DNA of 64,000 bases from JAMHWF01 sp964371405 (GTDB lineage Bacteria > Pseudomonadota > Gammaproteobacteria > Burkholderiales > Burkholderiaceae_C), in NCBI GenBank assembly GCA_964371405.1, contig CAYJLV010000002.1, positions 151,213 through 215,212 of the forward strand, read 5' to 3'. Below, piece by piece: positions 8,435 through 16,894 of this stretch. The position numbers and the translations under genes are program-made. Position 1 is the stretch's first letter; the number at the start of each line of letters is the position of its first letter. A model generated the notes under the pieces. It was not told the origin of the DNA. It made no database searches and saw only the letters and a program-made list of their open reading frames with translations.

Positions 8435-8951
8435 AGCCACTGCGCGCCGGCTCGCCGCCGCCGTGATCGCGACGCTCGCGCTGATGCTCGGCGCCTGCAC
8501 CGGCTATGGCACGGGCGACGTGCGCGCCGGCCAGAGCGCCGACGAGGTGGCGCGCTCGATGGGCGCGCCGACGGCGCGCTACCCGCTGGCCGGGGGCGGC
8601 ACGCGCCTCGAGTACGCGCGCGGCCCGTACGGCAAGCACACCTACATGGTCGACACCGACGCGGCCGGTCGCGTCACCGGCTGGCAGCAAGTGCTCGACG
8701 AGAAGACGTTCAACGCGCTGCCCGTCGGCACGCCGGCGGACGAAGTGCTGCGCACGATCGGCAGGCCGTCGGAGCGTTTCGCGATCCCGCGCCAGCGCCT
8801 CGACATCTGGAACTATCGCTACGAGACGCCGTTCTGCATCTGGTTCCAGGTCTCGGTCGACCAGCAGGACCGGCGCGTGCGCGAGACCGGCTACGGCCCC
8901 GACCCGCACTGCCCCGAGAACCGGCCGGAATTCGGCTTCGTTCCGTTCTGA
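8415..8951 (+). CDS. Outer-membrane lipoprotein, SmpA/OmlA-like
   Basis: A 178-residue protein with a lipoprotein signal peptide: hydrophobic stretch then LMLGAC, a good lipobox with the modified Cys at about residue 28. The mature part contains two similar units of the BamE/SmpA type (GQSADEVARSMGAPTARYPL and GTPADEVLRTIGRPSERFAI), each predicted as alpha-alpha-beta-beta. It is not the true BamE, which is shorter and single-domain; a periplasmic-face lipoprotein of unknown role is the safe reading. The start lies inside the end of the FadJ-like gene, suggesting translational coupling. Confidence 0.7.
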   Translation: MNPATTEATARRLAAAVIATLALMLGACTGYGTGDVRAGQSADEVARSMGAPTARYPLAGGGTRLEYARGPYGKHTYMVDTDAAGRVTGWQQVLDEKTFNALPVGTPADEVLRTIGRPSERFAIPRQRLDIWNYRYETPFCIWFQVSVDQQDRRVRETGYGPDPHCPENRPEFGFVPF

Positions 8952-8963
8952 ACGCTGAACGCG

Positions 8964-9311
8964 ATGCGCGTCTACGGCATCCGCACCTGCGACACGGTGG
9001 CCAAGGCGCGGCGCTGGCTCGCCGCCGCCGGCATCGAGCACGAGTTCCACGACTTCCGCCGCGACGGGCTGCCGCCGGCGCTGCTCGACGCCTGGATCGA
9101 CGCCCTCGGCTGGGAGGCGCTCGTCAACCGCAAGGGCAACACCTGGCGCCGGCTCGGCCCGGCCGAGCGCGACGCCGTCTGCGACGCCGCTTCGGCCAAG
9201 CGCTTGATGCTGGAGCAACCGAGCGTCATCAAGCGCCCGGTGATCGAATGGGCCGCTGCGCTCACCGTCGGCTACGACGAGAAGCGCTACGCCGAGTTGA
9301 GCGCGACCTGA
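8964..9311 (+). CDS. ArsC/Spx-family protein, YffB-like
   Basis: A 115-residue thioredoxin-fold protein of the arsenate-reductase-like family. It follows E. coli YffB almost motif for motif: YGIRTCDTVAKARRWL at the N-terminus with the single redox Cys, then LGWEALVNRKGNTWR and the IKRPVIEW C-terminal element. YffB binds glutathione and may act as a GSH-dependent thiol reductase; arsenate reduction is unproven for this branch. It starts 12 bases after the lipoprotein gene and may be cotranscribed with it. Confidence 0.85.
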   Translation: MRVYGIRTCDTVAKARRWLAAAGIEHEFHDFRRDGLPPALLDAWIDALGWEALVNRKGNTWRRLGPAERDAVCDAASAKRLMLEQPSVIKRPVIEWAAALTVGYDEKRYAELSAT

Positions 9312-9414
9312 CATCCAGGCACTGAGCCGGTGCCGACCGCACCGGTTCGGGGTGCTTGTCGGCCACGCATGCCGCAGCTTGGTGCCGATCCAGTCGAGAT
9401 CGCCGCACCAACCG

Positions 9415-9430
9415 AGGCACCGATATTGCT
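9415..9430 (+). promoter_or_regulatory. Candidate sigma-54 promoter of the ammonium transporter gene
   Basis: AGGCAC-CGATA-TTGC matches the sigma-54 consensus TGGCAC-N5-TTGC at all but the first base; GG (9416-9417) and GC (9428-9429) have the required 10-base separation. Transcription would start near 9441, about 60 bases before the ATG at 9503. Upstream, at 9327-9355, CCGGTGC-N5-GCACCGG overlaps GCACC-N7-GGTGC; these resemble NtrC half sites, but polarity or spacing differs from the canonical GCACC-N5-GGTGC, so activator sites are uncertain. Confidence 0.6.
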
Positions 9431-9502
9431 TCCCGGTGCACCGGCGCGCGCCGCTGGTGCGGCGACCGCGCGATCGATCAAGACCAACGGCGGGGGAGAC
9501 TC

Positions 9503-10705
9503 ATGGAACAGGTCAAGCAAGGCAGCGACGTGCTGTTCATTCTGCTCGGCGCCATCATGGTGCTGGCGATGCACGGCGGCTTCGCGTTTCTCGAACTCGG
9601 CACGGTGCGCACCAAGAACCAGGTCAATGCGCTGGTCAAGATCCTGGTCGACTTCGCCGTCTCGACGCTGGCCTACTTCTTCGTCGGCTATGCGCTGGCC
9701 TACGGCGTCGACTTCTTCGTCGGCGCGCAGGAGCTGACGGCCAAGAACGGCTACGAACTCGTCAAGTTCTTCTTCCTGCTGACCTTCGCCGCCGCCATTC
9801 CGGCCATCGTCTCGGGCGGCATCGCCGAGCGCGCGCGCTTCGGGCCGCAACTGCTGGCGACGGCGCTGCTCGTCGCCGTCGTCTACCCGTTGTTCGAAGG
9901 CGTGGCCTGGGGGCAGAAGTTCGGCGTGCAGGCGTGGATCAAGTCGGTCGCCGGCGAGGAGTTCCACGACTTCGCCGGCAGCGTCGTCGTGCACACCGTC
10001 GGCGGCTGGATCGGGCTGGCCGCTGTGCTGCTGCTGGGCGCGCGCAGCAACCGCTACCGCAAGGACGGCGCCGTCAGCGCGCACCCGCCGTCGAGCATCC
10101 CGTTCCTCGCGCTCGGCGCGTGGATGCTCACGGTCGGCTGGTTCGGCTTCAACGTGATGAGCGCGCAGACGATCGACAAGATCTCGGGGCTGGTTGCCGT
10201 CAACTCGCTGATGGCGATGGCCGGCGGCACGCTGGCCGCCGTCGCGATCGGCCGCAACGACCCGGGCTTCGCGCACAACGGGCCGCTGGCCGGGCTCGTG
10301 GCCATCTGCGCCGGCTCCGACGTGATGCACCCGGCCGGCGCCCTCGTCGTCGGCGCGGTGGCGGGAGCCGTCTTCGTCTTCATGTTCACGCTAACGCAGA
10401 ACCGCTGGAAGATCGACGACGTGCTTGGTGTCTGGCCGCTGCACGGCCTGTGCGGCGCCTGGGGCGGCATCGCCGCCGGCATCTTCGGCAGCCCGGCGCT
10501 CGGCGGGCTCGGCGGCGTGAGCCTCGGTGCGCAGGTCATCGGCACGCTGGCCGGCATCGCCTGGGCGTTCGGCGGCGGGCTTGTCGTCTACGGCCTCGTG
10601 CGCGCCGTGCTCGGGCTGCGGCTGAGCCAGGAAGAGGAGCACGCCGGGGCCGACCTGTCGATTCACAAGATCGGCGCGACGCCGGATCGAGAGGTGAGCT
10701 GGTAG
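9503..10705 (+). CDS. amt: Ammonium transporter, Amt/MEP/Rh family
   Basis: A 400-residue membrane protein with eleven hydrophobic segments expected for Amt. Recognisable parts: GAIMVLAMHGGFAFLELG at the N-terminus, GGIAERARFGPQ, VVVHTVGGWIGLAA (first pore His region), GFNVMSAQTID, and VWPLHGLCGAWGGIAAGIFG (second pore His). It conducts ammonium/ammonia across the inner membrane. The ATG at 9503 has a strong GGGGGAGA site; the reading frame is open further upstream but without Amt similarity. Usually amtB follows glnK; no PII gene is adjacent here. The sigma-54 element upstream suggests NtrC-type nitrogen control. Confidence 0.92.
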   Translation: MEQVKQGSDVLFILLGAIMVLAMHGGFAFLELGTVRTKNQVNALVKILVDFAVSTLAYFFVGYALAYGVDFFVGAQELTAKNGYELVKFFFLLTFAAAIPAIVSGGIAERARFGPQLLATALLVAVVYPLFEGVAWGQKFGVQAWIKSVAGEEFHDFAGSVVVHTVGGWIGLAAVLLLGARSNRYRKDGAVSAHPPSSIPFLALGAWMLTVGWFGFNVMSAQTIDKISGLVAVNSLMAMAGGTLAAVAIGRNDPGFAHNGPLAGLVAICAGSDVMHPAGALVVGAVAGAVFVFMFTLTQNRWKIDDVLGVWPLHGLCGAWGGIAAGIFGSPALGGLGGVSLGAQVIGTLAGIAWAFGGGLVVYGLVRAVLGLRLSQEEEHAGADLSIHKIGATPDREVSW

Positions 10706-10826
10706 CGCCGGCGTGGATCGCGAGGGGCTCGTCGAAGTTCGCGCCGCGCTCCGCTGACCTCGCCGCCGCGCGAAGCGCCGCGGCCGTGTGTTAGCTTACG
10801 CGCCGTCGCAGCGCACGGCCGACTCC

Positions 10827-13800
10827 ATGAGCCAGGTCCTCATCAACCAGTACCTCGCAGAACTCGACCGGCTCAAGAAGGTCGGCGGCACGCACCGCGA
10901 ATCCGTCGTCCGCGAAGCGTTCAAGGACCTGCTCAAGGGTTGGGGCAAGCAGCACGAGCTGGTCTTCATTCCCGAATACAAGCTCGACAGCGCGACCAAG
11001 GACACGCGCTTCGTCGACGGCGCGCTGCTGCACGAGCTGCGCGTGCCGTTCGGCTACTGGGAAGCCAAGGACGCCAAGGACAACCTCGACGACGAGATCG
11101 CCTTCAAGCTCAAGCGCGGTTACCCGCAGGACAACATCGTCTTCGAGGACAGCCGCCAGGCCGTGCTGATCCAGCACCGCGAGGAAGTGATGCGCTGCGA
11201 CGTGGCCGACGTCCACGCCCTCGAGAAGCTGCTCAAGCTCTTCTTCGGCTACGAGCGGCCCGAGATCGCCGACTTCAACAAGGCCGTCCGCCAGTTCAAG
11301 ACCGACCTGCCGGCTGTGTTGCAGCGGCTGCGCGAAATGATCGAGCAGCAGTACGCCGGCAACGCCGCCTTCCGCAAGGCGAGCGCGGCGTTTCTGGCGC
11401 ACGCGCGCGAGGCGATCAACCCGGGCCTCGCCGACACCGACGTGCGCGAGATGCTGATCCAGCACATCCTGACGGAGGAAATCTTCGCCAAGGTGTTCGA
11501 CAGCGAGTTCCACCGCGACAACAACGTCGCGCGCGAGCTCTACAAGCTGGAGGCGACGTTCTTCACCGGCAGCGTCAAGAAGGCGACGCTCAAGGGCCTG
11601 GAGGCCTACTACGCCGCGATCCGCAGCGCGGCGGCGCAGATCTCGGGCCACCACGAGAAGCAGACCTTCCTGAAGGTCATCTACGAGAACTTCTACAAGG
11701 TCTACAACGTCAAGGCGGCGGACCGGCTCGGCGTCGTCTACACGCCGGGCGAGATCGTGCGCTTCATGGTCGACGGCGCCGACTGGCTGTGCGAGAAGCA
11801 CTTCGGCCGCAACCTGATCGACAAGAACGTCGAGATCCTCGACCCGGCGACGGGCACCGGCACATTCATCTGCGAGCTGCTCGAGCACTTTCGCGGCCAG
11901 CCCGCCAAGCTCAAGCACAAGTACGCCGAGGAACTGCATGCCAACGAGGTGGCGATCCTGCCGTACTACGTGGCGAACCTGAACATCGAGGCGACGTATG
12001 CGGCGATCACCGGCGAATACGAGGAATTCAGGAACCTCTGCTTCGTCGACACGCTCGACAACGTGGGCCTGCACACGGCGGCCACCGGCTCGCAGCACGA
12101 CCTGTTCGGCAGCGTCAGCGAGGAGAACGTGGCGCGCATCAAGCGCCAGAACGGCCGGCGCATCAGCGTCGTCATCGGCAACCCGCCCTACAACGCCAAC
12201 CAGGCCAACGAGAACGACAACAACAAGAACCGCGAGTACCCGTCGATCGATGCGCGCATCAAGCAGACCTACATCGCCGAGAGCACGGCGCAAAAGACGA
12301 AGCTCTACGACATGTATGCGCGCTTCTTCCGCTGGGCCAGCGACCGCCTCGCGGCCGACGGCGTGCTCGCCTTCGTGACCAACCGCAGCTTCGTCGAGAG
12401 CCGCACCTTCGACGGCTTTCGCAAGACGATCGCCAAGGAGTTCTCGCAGGCGTACATCGTCGACCTCGGCGGCGACGTGCGCGCCAACCCGAAGCTCAGC
12501 GGCACGAAGCACAACGTCTTCGGCATCCAGACCGGCGTGGCGATCAGCTTCCTCGTCAAGCGCGAGGCCGATGCCAAGAAGAAGTCGAAGCCGCCGTGCC
12601 GCGTCTTCTATGCGCGGCGACCTGAGATGGAGACGGCGGAGGAGAAGCTGGCGTTCTTGAGCAGTACGCACGCGTCTGGAATTGCCTTCGAGGAGTTGCG
12701 ACCCGACTCGAAAGGTAACTGGCTCGATCTGACAAGCAATGACTTCGACGACCTTGTTCCCGTTGTCTCGAAGTCGGCCAAGTCGGCAAGCAAGGCGGGA
12801 CAGGAGCATGCGGTCTTCAAGCTCTTCTCGCTCGGGGCCTCAACGAGTCGTGATGACTGGGTATACGGCGAAAGCGAAGGCGAAATCCGCGCCAAGACGG
12901 CGTACCTCATCAAGGTCTACAACGAAGACGTGGAGCGCTCGCAGAGAGGCAAGGTAGCGCTCGACGCATCCGAGTTGACCTATGACATCAAGTGGACGCG
13001 GGCGGTCAAGTCTGATCTGGCTGCGGGTTTGCGCTATCAGCCTGAGCAAGGCTTTGTCGTGCCGAGCGCATACAGGCCATTCGATGCGCGGCTCTTGCAT
13101 TTCAACGGCCGTCTGATTGAAGTTCAGTATCAGCAGACCAAGCTGTTCGGTGAGTCGGGCTCAGAGCCAAACGTTGTCATCACGTTTACCGACGCAGGAT
13201 CGCAGAAACCGTTCATGACCCTCGCGTGTGATCGTGTTTTCGACTATCACTTTGTCGGTGCTGCTGCCGCGGCGTCAGGAGCGTCGCTGTACCGTTACGA
13301 GAACGGCCAGAGGCACGACAACATCACCGACTGATCCCTCGATCAATTCCGCAAGCACTACCAGCCCGGCCGCGGCAGGAAGGCCAGCCCGATCACGAAG
13401 GAAGCGATCTTCCATTACGTCTACGCCGTGCTGCACGACCCGCAGTACCGCGAGAAGTACGCGCTGAACTTGAAGCGCGAGTTCCCGCGCATTCCGCTTT
13501 ACGGCGACAGCGAGGCCGCGTTCTGGCAATGGGCCGGCTGGGGCGAAGCGCTGATGGCGCTGCACATCGGCTACGAGAGCGTCGAACTGTTCGCATTGAA
13601 GCGCACCGACATCCCCGACGAGAAGGCGCGCGCCGCCGGCCAGGCGCCGAAATGCGTCTTGAAGGCGGACCAGGAGGGCGGGCGCATCGTCGTCGATTCC
13701 GAGACGGTGCTCGCGGGCGTTCCGAGCGCCGCGTGGCGCTATCAACTCGGCAACCGCTGCGCGATCGAATGGGTGCTCGACCAGTACAAGGAGCGCAAGC

Positions 13801-13946
13801 CCAAGGATCCGACGATCCGCGAGAAGTTCGACACTTACCGCTTTGCCGACCACAAGGAACACGTGATCGACCTGCTGGCTCGCGTGACGACGGTGAGTGA
13901 GCGCACGATGGCGATCGTCGATGCGATGGCGGCGGCGGTTCGGTAG
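10827..13946 (+). pseudogene. Type ISP restriction-modification enzyme, interrupted by an in-frame TGA at 13332-13334
   Basis: One continuous frame of about 1,039 codons with a single stop at codon 836. Order: a PD-(D/E)XK nuclease domain (FVDGALL about 62, GYWEAKDAKD about 78), a helical region, an N6-adenine methyltransferase with motif I DPATGTGTF (about 340) and motif IV NPPY (about 452), then the type ISP C-terminal specificity domain. The TGA follows HDNITD and precedes SLDQFRKHY; family members normally have Trp here (ITDW), so TGG to TGA is likely. After the stop, the frame continues with family sequence (ITKEAIFHYVYAVLHDPQYR) to 13946. The segment about 12640-13330 has visibly lower GC and different codon use. 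A solitary defence gene; no helicase domain seen. A GTG start at 10788 is an alternative. Possibly translated as an 835-residue truncated product. Confidence 0.82.
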
Positions 13947-13980
13947 CGGCTGCGTCGGCGGCGGGCGGCCCTCACCCCAA

Positions 13981-14006
13981 CCCCTCTCCCACGCGTGGGA
14001 GAGGGG
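13981..14006. terminator. Perfect 26-bp palindrome, REP-like, between convergent genes
   Basis: CCCCTCTCCCACG followed directly by its reverse complement CGTGGGAGAGGGG. It is preceded by CCCTCACCCCAAC, the flank seen in a widespread proteobacterial extragenic palindromic repeat. It lies between the stop of the restriction gene (13946) and the stop of the DUF1854 gene (14013), where a bidirectional terminator is expected. Confidence 0.6.
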
Positions 14007-14012
14007 CAGCCT

Positions 14013-14486
14013 CTACAGGAAGCGGTCGAGCAGCTTGCGCGACGCCCGATCCAGCGCCGTGCGGTCGGCGATGCGGTAGTGCATGCCGTGCGCCGACGCG
14101 ATCAAGAGCGCGCTGCCGGGCAGGCGGCGGATGTCTTCCTCGGCCTTGAGCACGAACTCGGTGTTGCCGCGATCGGTCTCGACATGCCAGGTGCACGGCG
14201 TGACGACGCTCGACACGCGCACCAGGCGGCGGATCACCGGCACCAGCTCGCGCGGCGCGAGTTCTTCGTCGACGAGGCGGCGCGTCGCGGCGTCGAGCTG
14301 ATCGAAGCGCTCGACCCAGGCCAGCTCGCGGCCGGTCGGGCCGACGATGGCGAGGCTTTCGTCGGGCGCTGCGAGCGGGAAGGCGCGCACCGGCACGGCG
14401 CCGACGTGCTCGACGCCCGCATCGTCGGTCAGCACGAGCCGGCCGGCGGCGTCGCGGTGCAACCGAAGCGTGGCGTGGCTGCTCAT
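14013..14486 (-). CDS. Cyanophycin metabolism-associated DUF1854 family protein
   Basis: A 157-residue soluble protein of the DUF1854 family, which in betaproteobacteria is found with cyanophycin synthetase genes. Visible family features are VGAVPVRAFPLAAPDE, LAWVERFDQLD, the VTPCTWHVETDRGNTEF core (about residues 95-115) and the LPGSALLIASAHGMHYRI end. Molecular function is unknown. Its ATG overlaps the stop of the ABC transporter gene by four bases (14483-14486), so the two are translationally coupled. The association with cphA genes at 16895 and 19132 on the opposite strand supports a role in cyanophycin use or handling. Confidence 0.85.
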   Translation of the reverse strand: MSSHATLRLHRDAAGRLVLTDDAGVEHVGAVPVRAFPLAAPDESLAIVGPTGRELAWVERFDQLDAATRRLVDEELAPRELVPVIRRLVRVSSVVTPCTWHVETDRGNTEFVLKAEEDIRRLPGSALLIASAHGMHYRIADRTALDRASRKLLDRFL

Positions 14487-16792
14487 GCTTCCATCCGCTT
14501 CTCATGGTGGTCGGGCGTCGCTTCGGCGACGCTCTCGCCCAGCGCCGCCTCCTGCTCCTCGATGCGCGCCTGCGCCTGGTAGAGCCGCCAGTAGGCGCCC
14601 TGGCGCAGCATCAGCTCGTCGTGGTTGCCGACCTCGACGATGGCGCCGCGGTCCATCACGACGAGGCGGTCGGCGCGGCGCAGCGTCGAGAGCCGGTGCG
14701 CGATGGCGAGCGTCGTGCGCCCGCGCACCAGGTTGTCGAGCGCGCGCTGGATCTCGCGCTCGGTCTCGGTGTCGACGGCCGAGGTCGCTTCGTCGAGGAT
14801 CAGGATGCGCGGGTCGATCAAGAGCGCGCGCGCGATCGAGATGCGCTGGCGCTCGCCGCCCGAGAGGCCCTGGCCGCGCTCGCCGACCAGCGAGTCGTAG
14901 CCCTGCGGCAGGCGCAGGATGAACTCGTGCGCGTGCGCCGCGCGCGCCGCGGCGACGATCTCCTCGCGCGTCGCGCCGGGTTTGCCGTAGGCGATGTTCT
15001 CGGCGATGCTGCCGAAGAACAGGAACGGCTCCTGCAGCACCAGGCCGATGTGGCGGCGGAAGTCTGCGATGGCGTAACGCCGAACGTCGATGCCGTCGAC
15101 CTCGATCGCGCCGCCCGAGACGTCGTGAAAGCGGCAGATCAGGTTGACCAGCGTGCTCTTGCCCGAGCCGCTGTGGCCCACCAGGCCGATCATCTCGCCG
15201 GGCCGGATCTCGAGGTCCAGCCCGTTGAGGATGGGCCGGCTGCCGTAGCGAAACGCCACGTTGCGCAGCGCGATGCCGCCGGCCATGCGCTCGATGGCCA
15301 CCGGCTGCGCCGGCTCGGGCACGTTCGACTCGTGGTCGAGGATGTCGAAGATGCGTTTGGCGCCGGCCGCCGCCTTCTGCGTGAACGAGACGATGCGGCT
15401 CATCGAGTCGAGCCGGCCGTAGAAGCGGCCGATGTAGGCGATGAACGCCGTCAGCACGCCGACCGTGACCTCGTTGCGCGACACCAGCCAGACGCCGAAC
15501 GCCCAGACGACGAGCACGCCCAGCTCGGTCAGCAGCGCGACGGTCGGCGCGAACAGCGACCAGGTGCGGTTGAGCCGGTCGTTGACCGTCAGGTTGTGGT
15601 CGTTGGCGGACTTGAAGCGTGCCGACTCGCGCGCCTCCTGCGCGAACGCCTTGACGACGCGGATGCCGGGGATCGTGTCGGCGAGCACGTTGGTCACCTC
15701 GGCCCACACGCGGTCGATGCGCTCGAAGCCGGTGCGCAGCCGCTCGCGCACGAGGTGGATCATCCACACGATCAGCGGCAGCGGCAGCAGCGTGGCGAGC
15801 GCCAGGCCGGGGTGGATCGAGAACAGGATCGCCGCCGTCATCACGATCATCAGCACGTCGGTGGCGAAGTCGAGCGCGTGCAGCGACAGGAAGACGTTGA
15901 TGCGGTCGGTCTCGGAGCCGATGCGCGCCATCAGGTCGCCGGTGCGCTTGCCGCCGAAGTAGTCGAGCGGCAGCTTGAGCAGGTGGTCGTAGGTCGTCGT
16001 GCGCAGGTCGGCGCCGATGCGCTCCGACACCAGCGCCAGCAGGTAGGTGCGCGCCCAGCCCAGGCCCCAGGCGAGCAGCGCTGCGCCGAGCAGGCCGCCG
16101 AGGTAGATCGCGACGCGGGGCCAGTCGATCGGCGTGCCGCCCTGGAACGGGATCAGGATGTCGTCGATCAGCGGGATCGTCAGGTAGGGCGGCACCAGCG
16201 TCGCCGCGGTCGACGCCAGGGTGAGGCCGAATCCGAGGGCGAGCTGGCCGCGGTAGGGCCGGGCGAAGCGGCCCAGGCGCAGCAGCACCCAGGTCGAGGG
16301 CGGCGGGCCGGCCTCGGGGTGGCAGGTCGGGCAGATGTTGCTGTCGTCTGGCAGCGGCGCAGCGCAGGTCGGGCACAGCGCCGGGGCGGCCGGCGCCGGC
16401 GCGGCGGCGCTCGTCAGCGCGGCCCGCGCCTGCTCGAAGCGCTCGACCAGGCGCAGCGCGTCGGCATGCTGGCGCACGGTGAAGTGCCAGACGGCGAGCC
16501 GCCGGCCGTCGACGCCGGCCAGCTCCAGCACGGCGACGCCGGCATGGTCGCCGAGGCGCAGCCTAAGCTCCGGCGTCAGCGTCCACTCGCGTTGGCCACC
16601 GCCGGTCGCGGGTCGATGCTCGACCAGGCGGCGGGCGGTCAGCGTCAGGTCGGCGTCGGCGAAATGCAGGCGCTCGTTCAGGTCAACCGCGAGCCGGGCC
16701 AGTACGTTCTCGTCGGGCAGCCGCGGTTTTTCGCCTGTCGGCTGACCCGGCGCCAACCCGGCGGCCGGGGACACTGAACGATCGGATGGCAT
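14483..16792 (-). CDS. Cyanophycin metabolism-associated ABC transporter (fused permease/ATPase with zinc ribbon)
   Basis: A 769-residue half-transporter. Residues 1-135 are an unusual soluble N-terminal region; residues 140-157 form a CPTC-x10-CPTC zinc ribbon; about 175-470 hold six membrane helices of the exporter type; the ATPase has Walker A GHSGSGKST, signature LSGGERQR and Walker B ILILDEATSA. Such proteins work as dimers. The family is annotated as associated with cyanophycin metabolism; the transported substrate is unknown (Asp-Arg dipeptide, Arg or Asp are possible, inferred). Start at 16792 is the first ATG of the family region; the frame stays open far upstream but only as antisense to cphA-like DNA. 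Divergent from the CphA2-like gene. Confidence 0.85.
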   Translation of the reverse strand: MPSDRSVSPAAGLAPGQPTGEKPRLPDENVLARLAVDLNERLHFADADLTLTARRLVEHRPATGGGQREWTLTPELRLRLGDHAGVAVLELAGVDGRRLAVWHFTVRQHADALRLVERFEQARAALTSAAAPAPAAPALCPTCAAPLPDDSNICPTCHPEAGPPPSTWVLLRLGRFARPYRGQLALGFGLTLASTAATLVPPYLTIPLIDDILIPFQGGTPIDWPRVAIYLGGLLGAALLAWGLGWARTYLLALVSERIGADLRTTTYDHLLKLPLDYFGGKRTGDLMARIGSETDRINVFLSLHALDFATDVLMIVMTAAILFSIHPGLALATLLPLPLIVWMIHLVRERLRTGFERIDRVWAEVTNVLADTIPGIRVVKAFAQEARESARFKSANDHNLTVNDRLNRTWSLFAPTVALLTELGVLVVWAFGVWLVSRNEVTVGVLTAFIAYIGRFYGRLDSMSRIVSFTQKAAAGAKRIFDILDHESNVPEPAQPVAIERMAGGIALRNVAFRYGSRPILNGLDLEIRPGEMIGLVGHSGSGKSTLVNLICRFHDVSGGAIEVDGIDVRRYAIADFRRHIGLVLQEPFLFFGSIAENIAYGKPGATREEIVAAARAAHAHEFILRLPQGYDSLVGERGQGLSGGERQRISIARALLIDPRILILDEATSAVDTETEREIQRALDNLVRGRTTLAIAHRLSTLRRADRLVVMDRGAIVEVGNHDELMLRQGAYWRLYQAQARIEEQEAALGESVAEATPDHHEKRMEA

Positions 16793-16809
16793 GCGCTGCG
16801 GTGTGAAGC

Positions 16810-16833
16810 GGCCCCCTTCGGGGCCATTTGTTT
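16810..16833 (+). promoter_or_regulatory. Small GC hairpin with T-rich tail in the divergent leader
   Basis: GGCCCC-CTTC-GGGGCC (16810-16825) followed by ATTTGTTT. It has terminator form on the plus strand but lies between two divergent starts (16792 and 16895), so it could be an attenuator of the cyanophycin genes or chance. Confidence 0.3.
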
Positions 16834-16894
16834 GGACGGGCCGGGCATTGTGCGCCAGCGCCCGTGGCGTTGACCTGCCGCCGCAGTGCGGACG

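Noticed and set aside
9356..9502. N-terminal extension of the ammonium transporter
   Set aside because: Arg-rich and unlike Amt proteins; a strong ribosome site supports ATG 9503, and the sigma-54 element lies in the extension.
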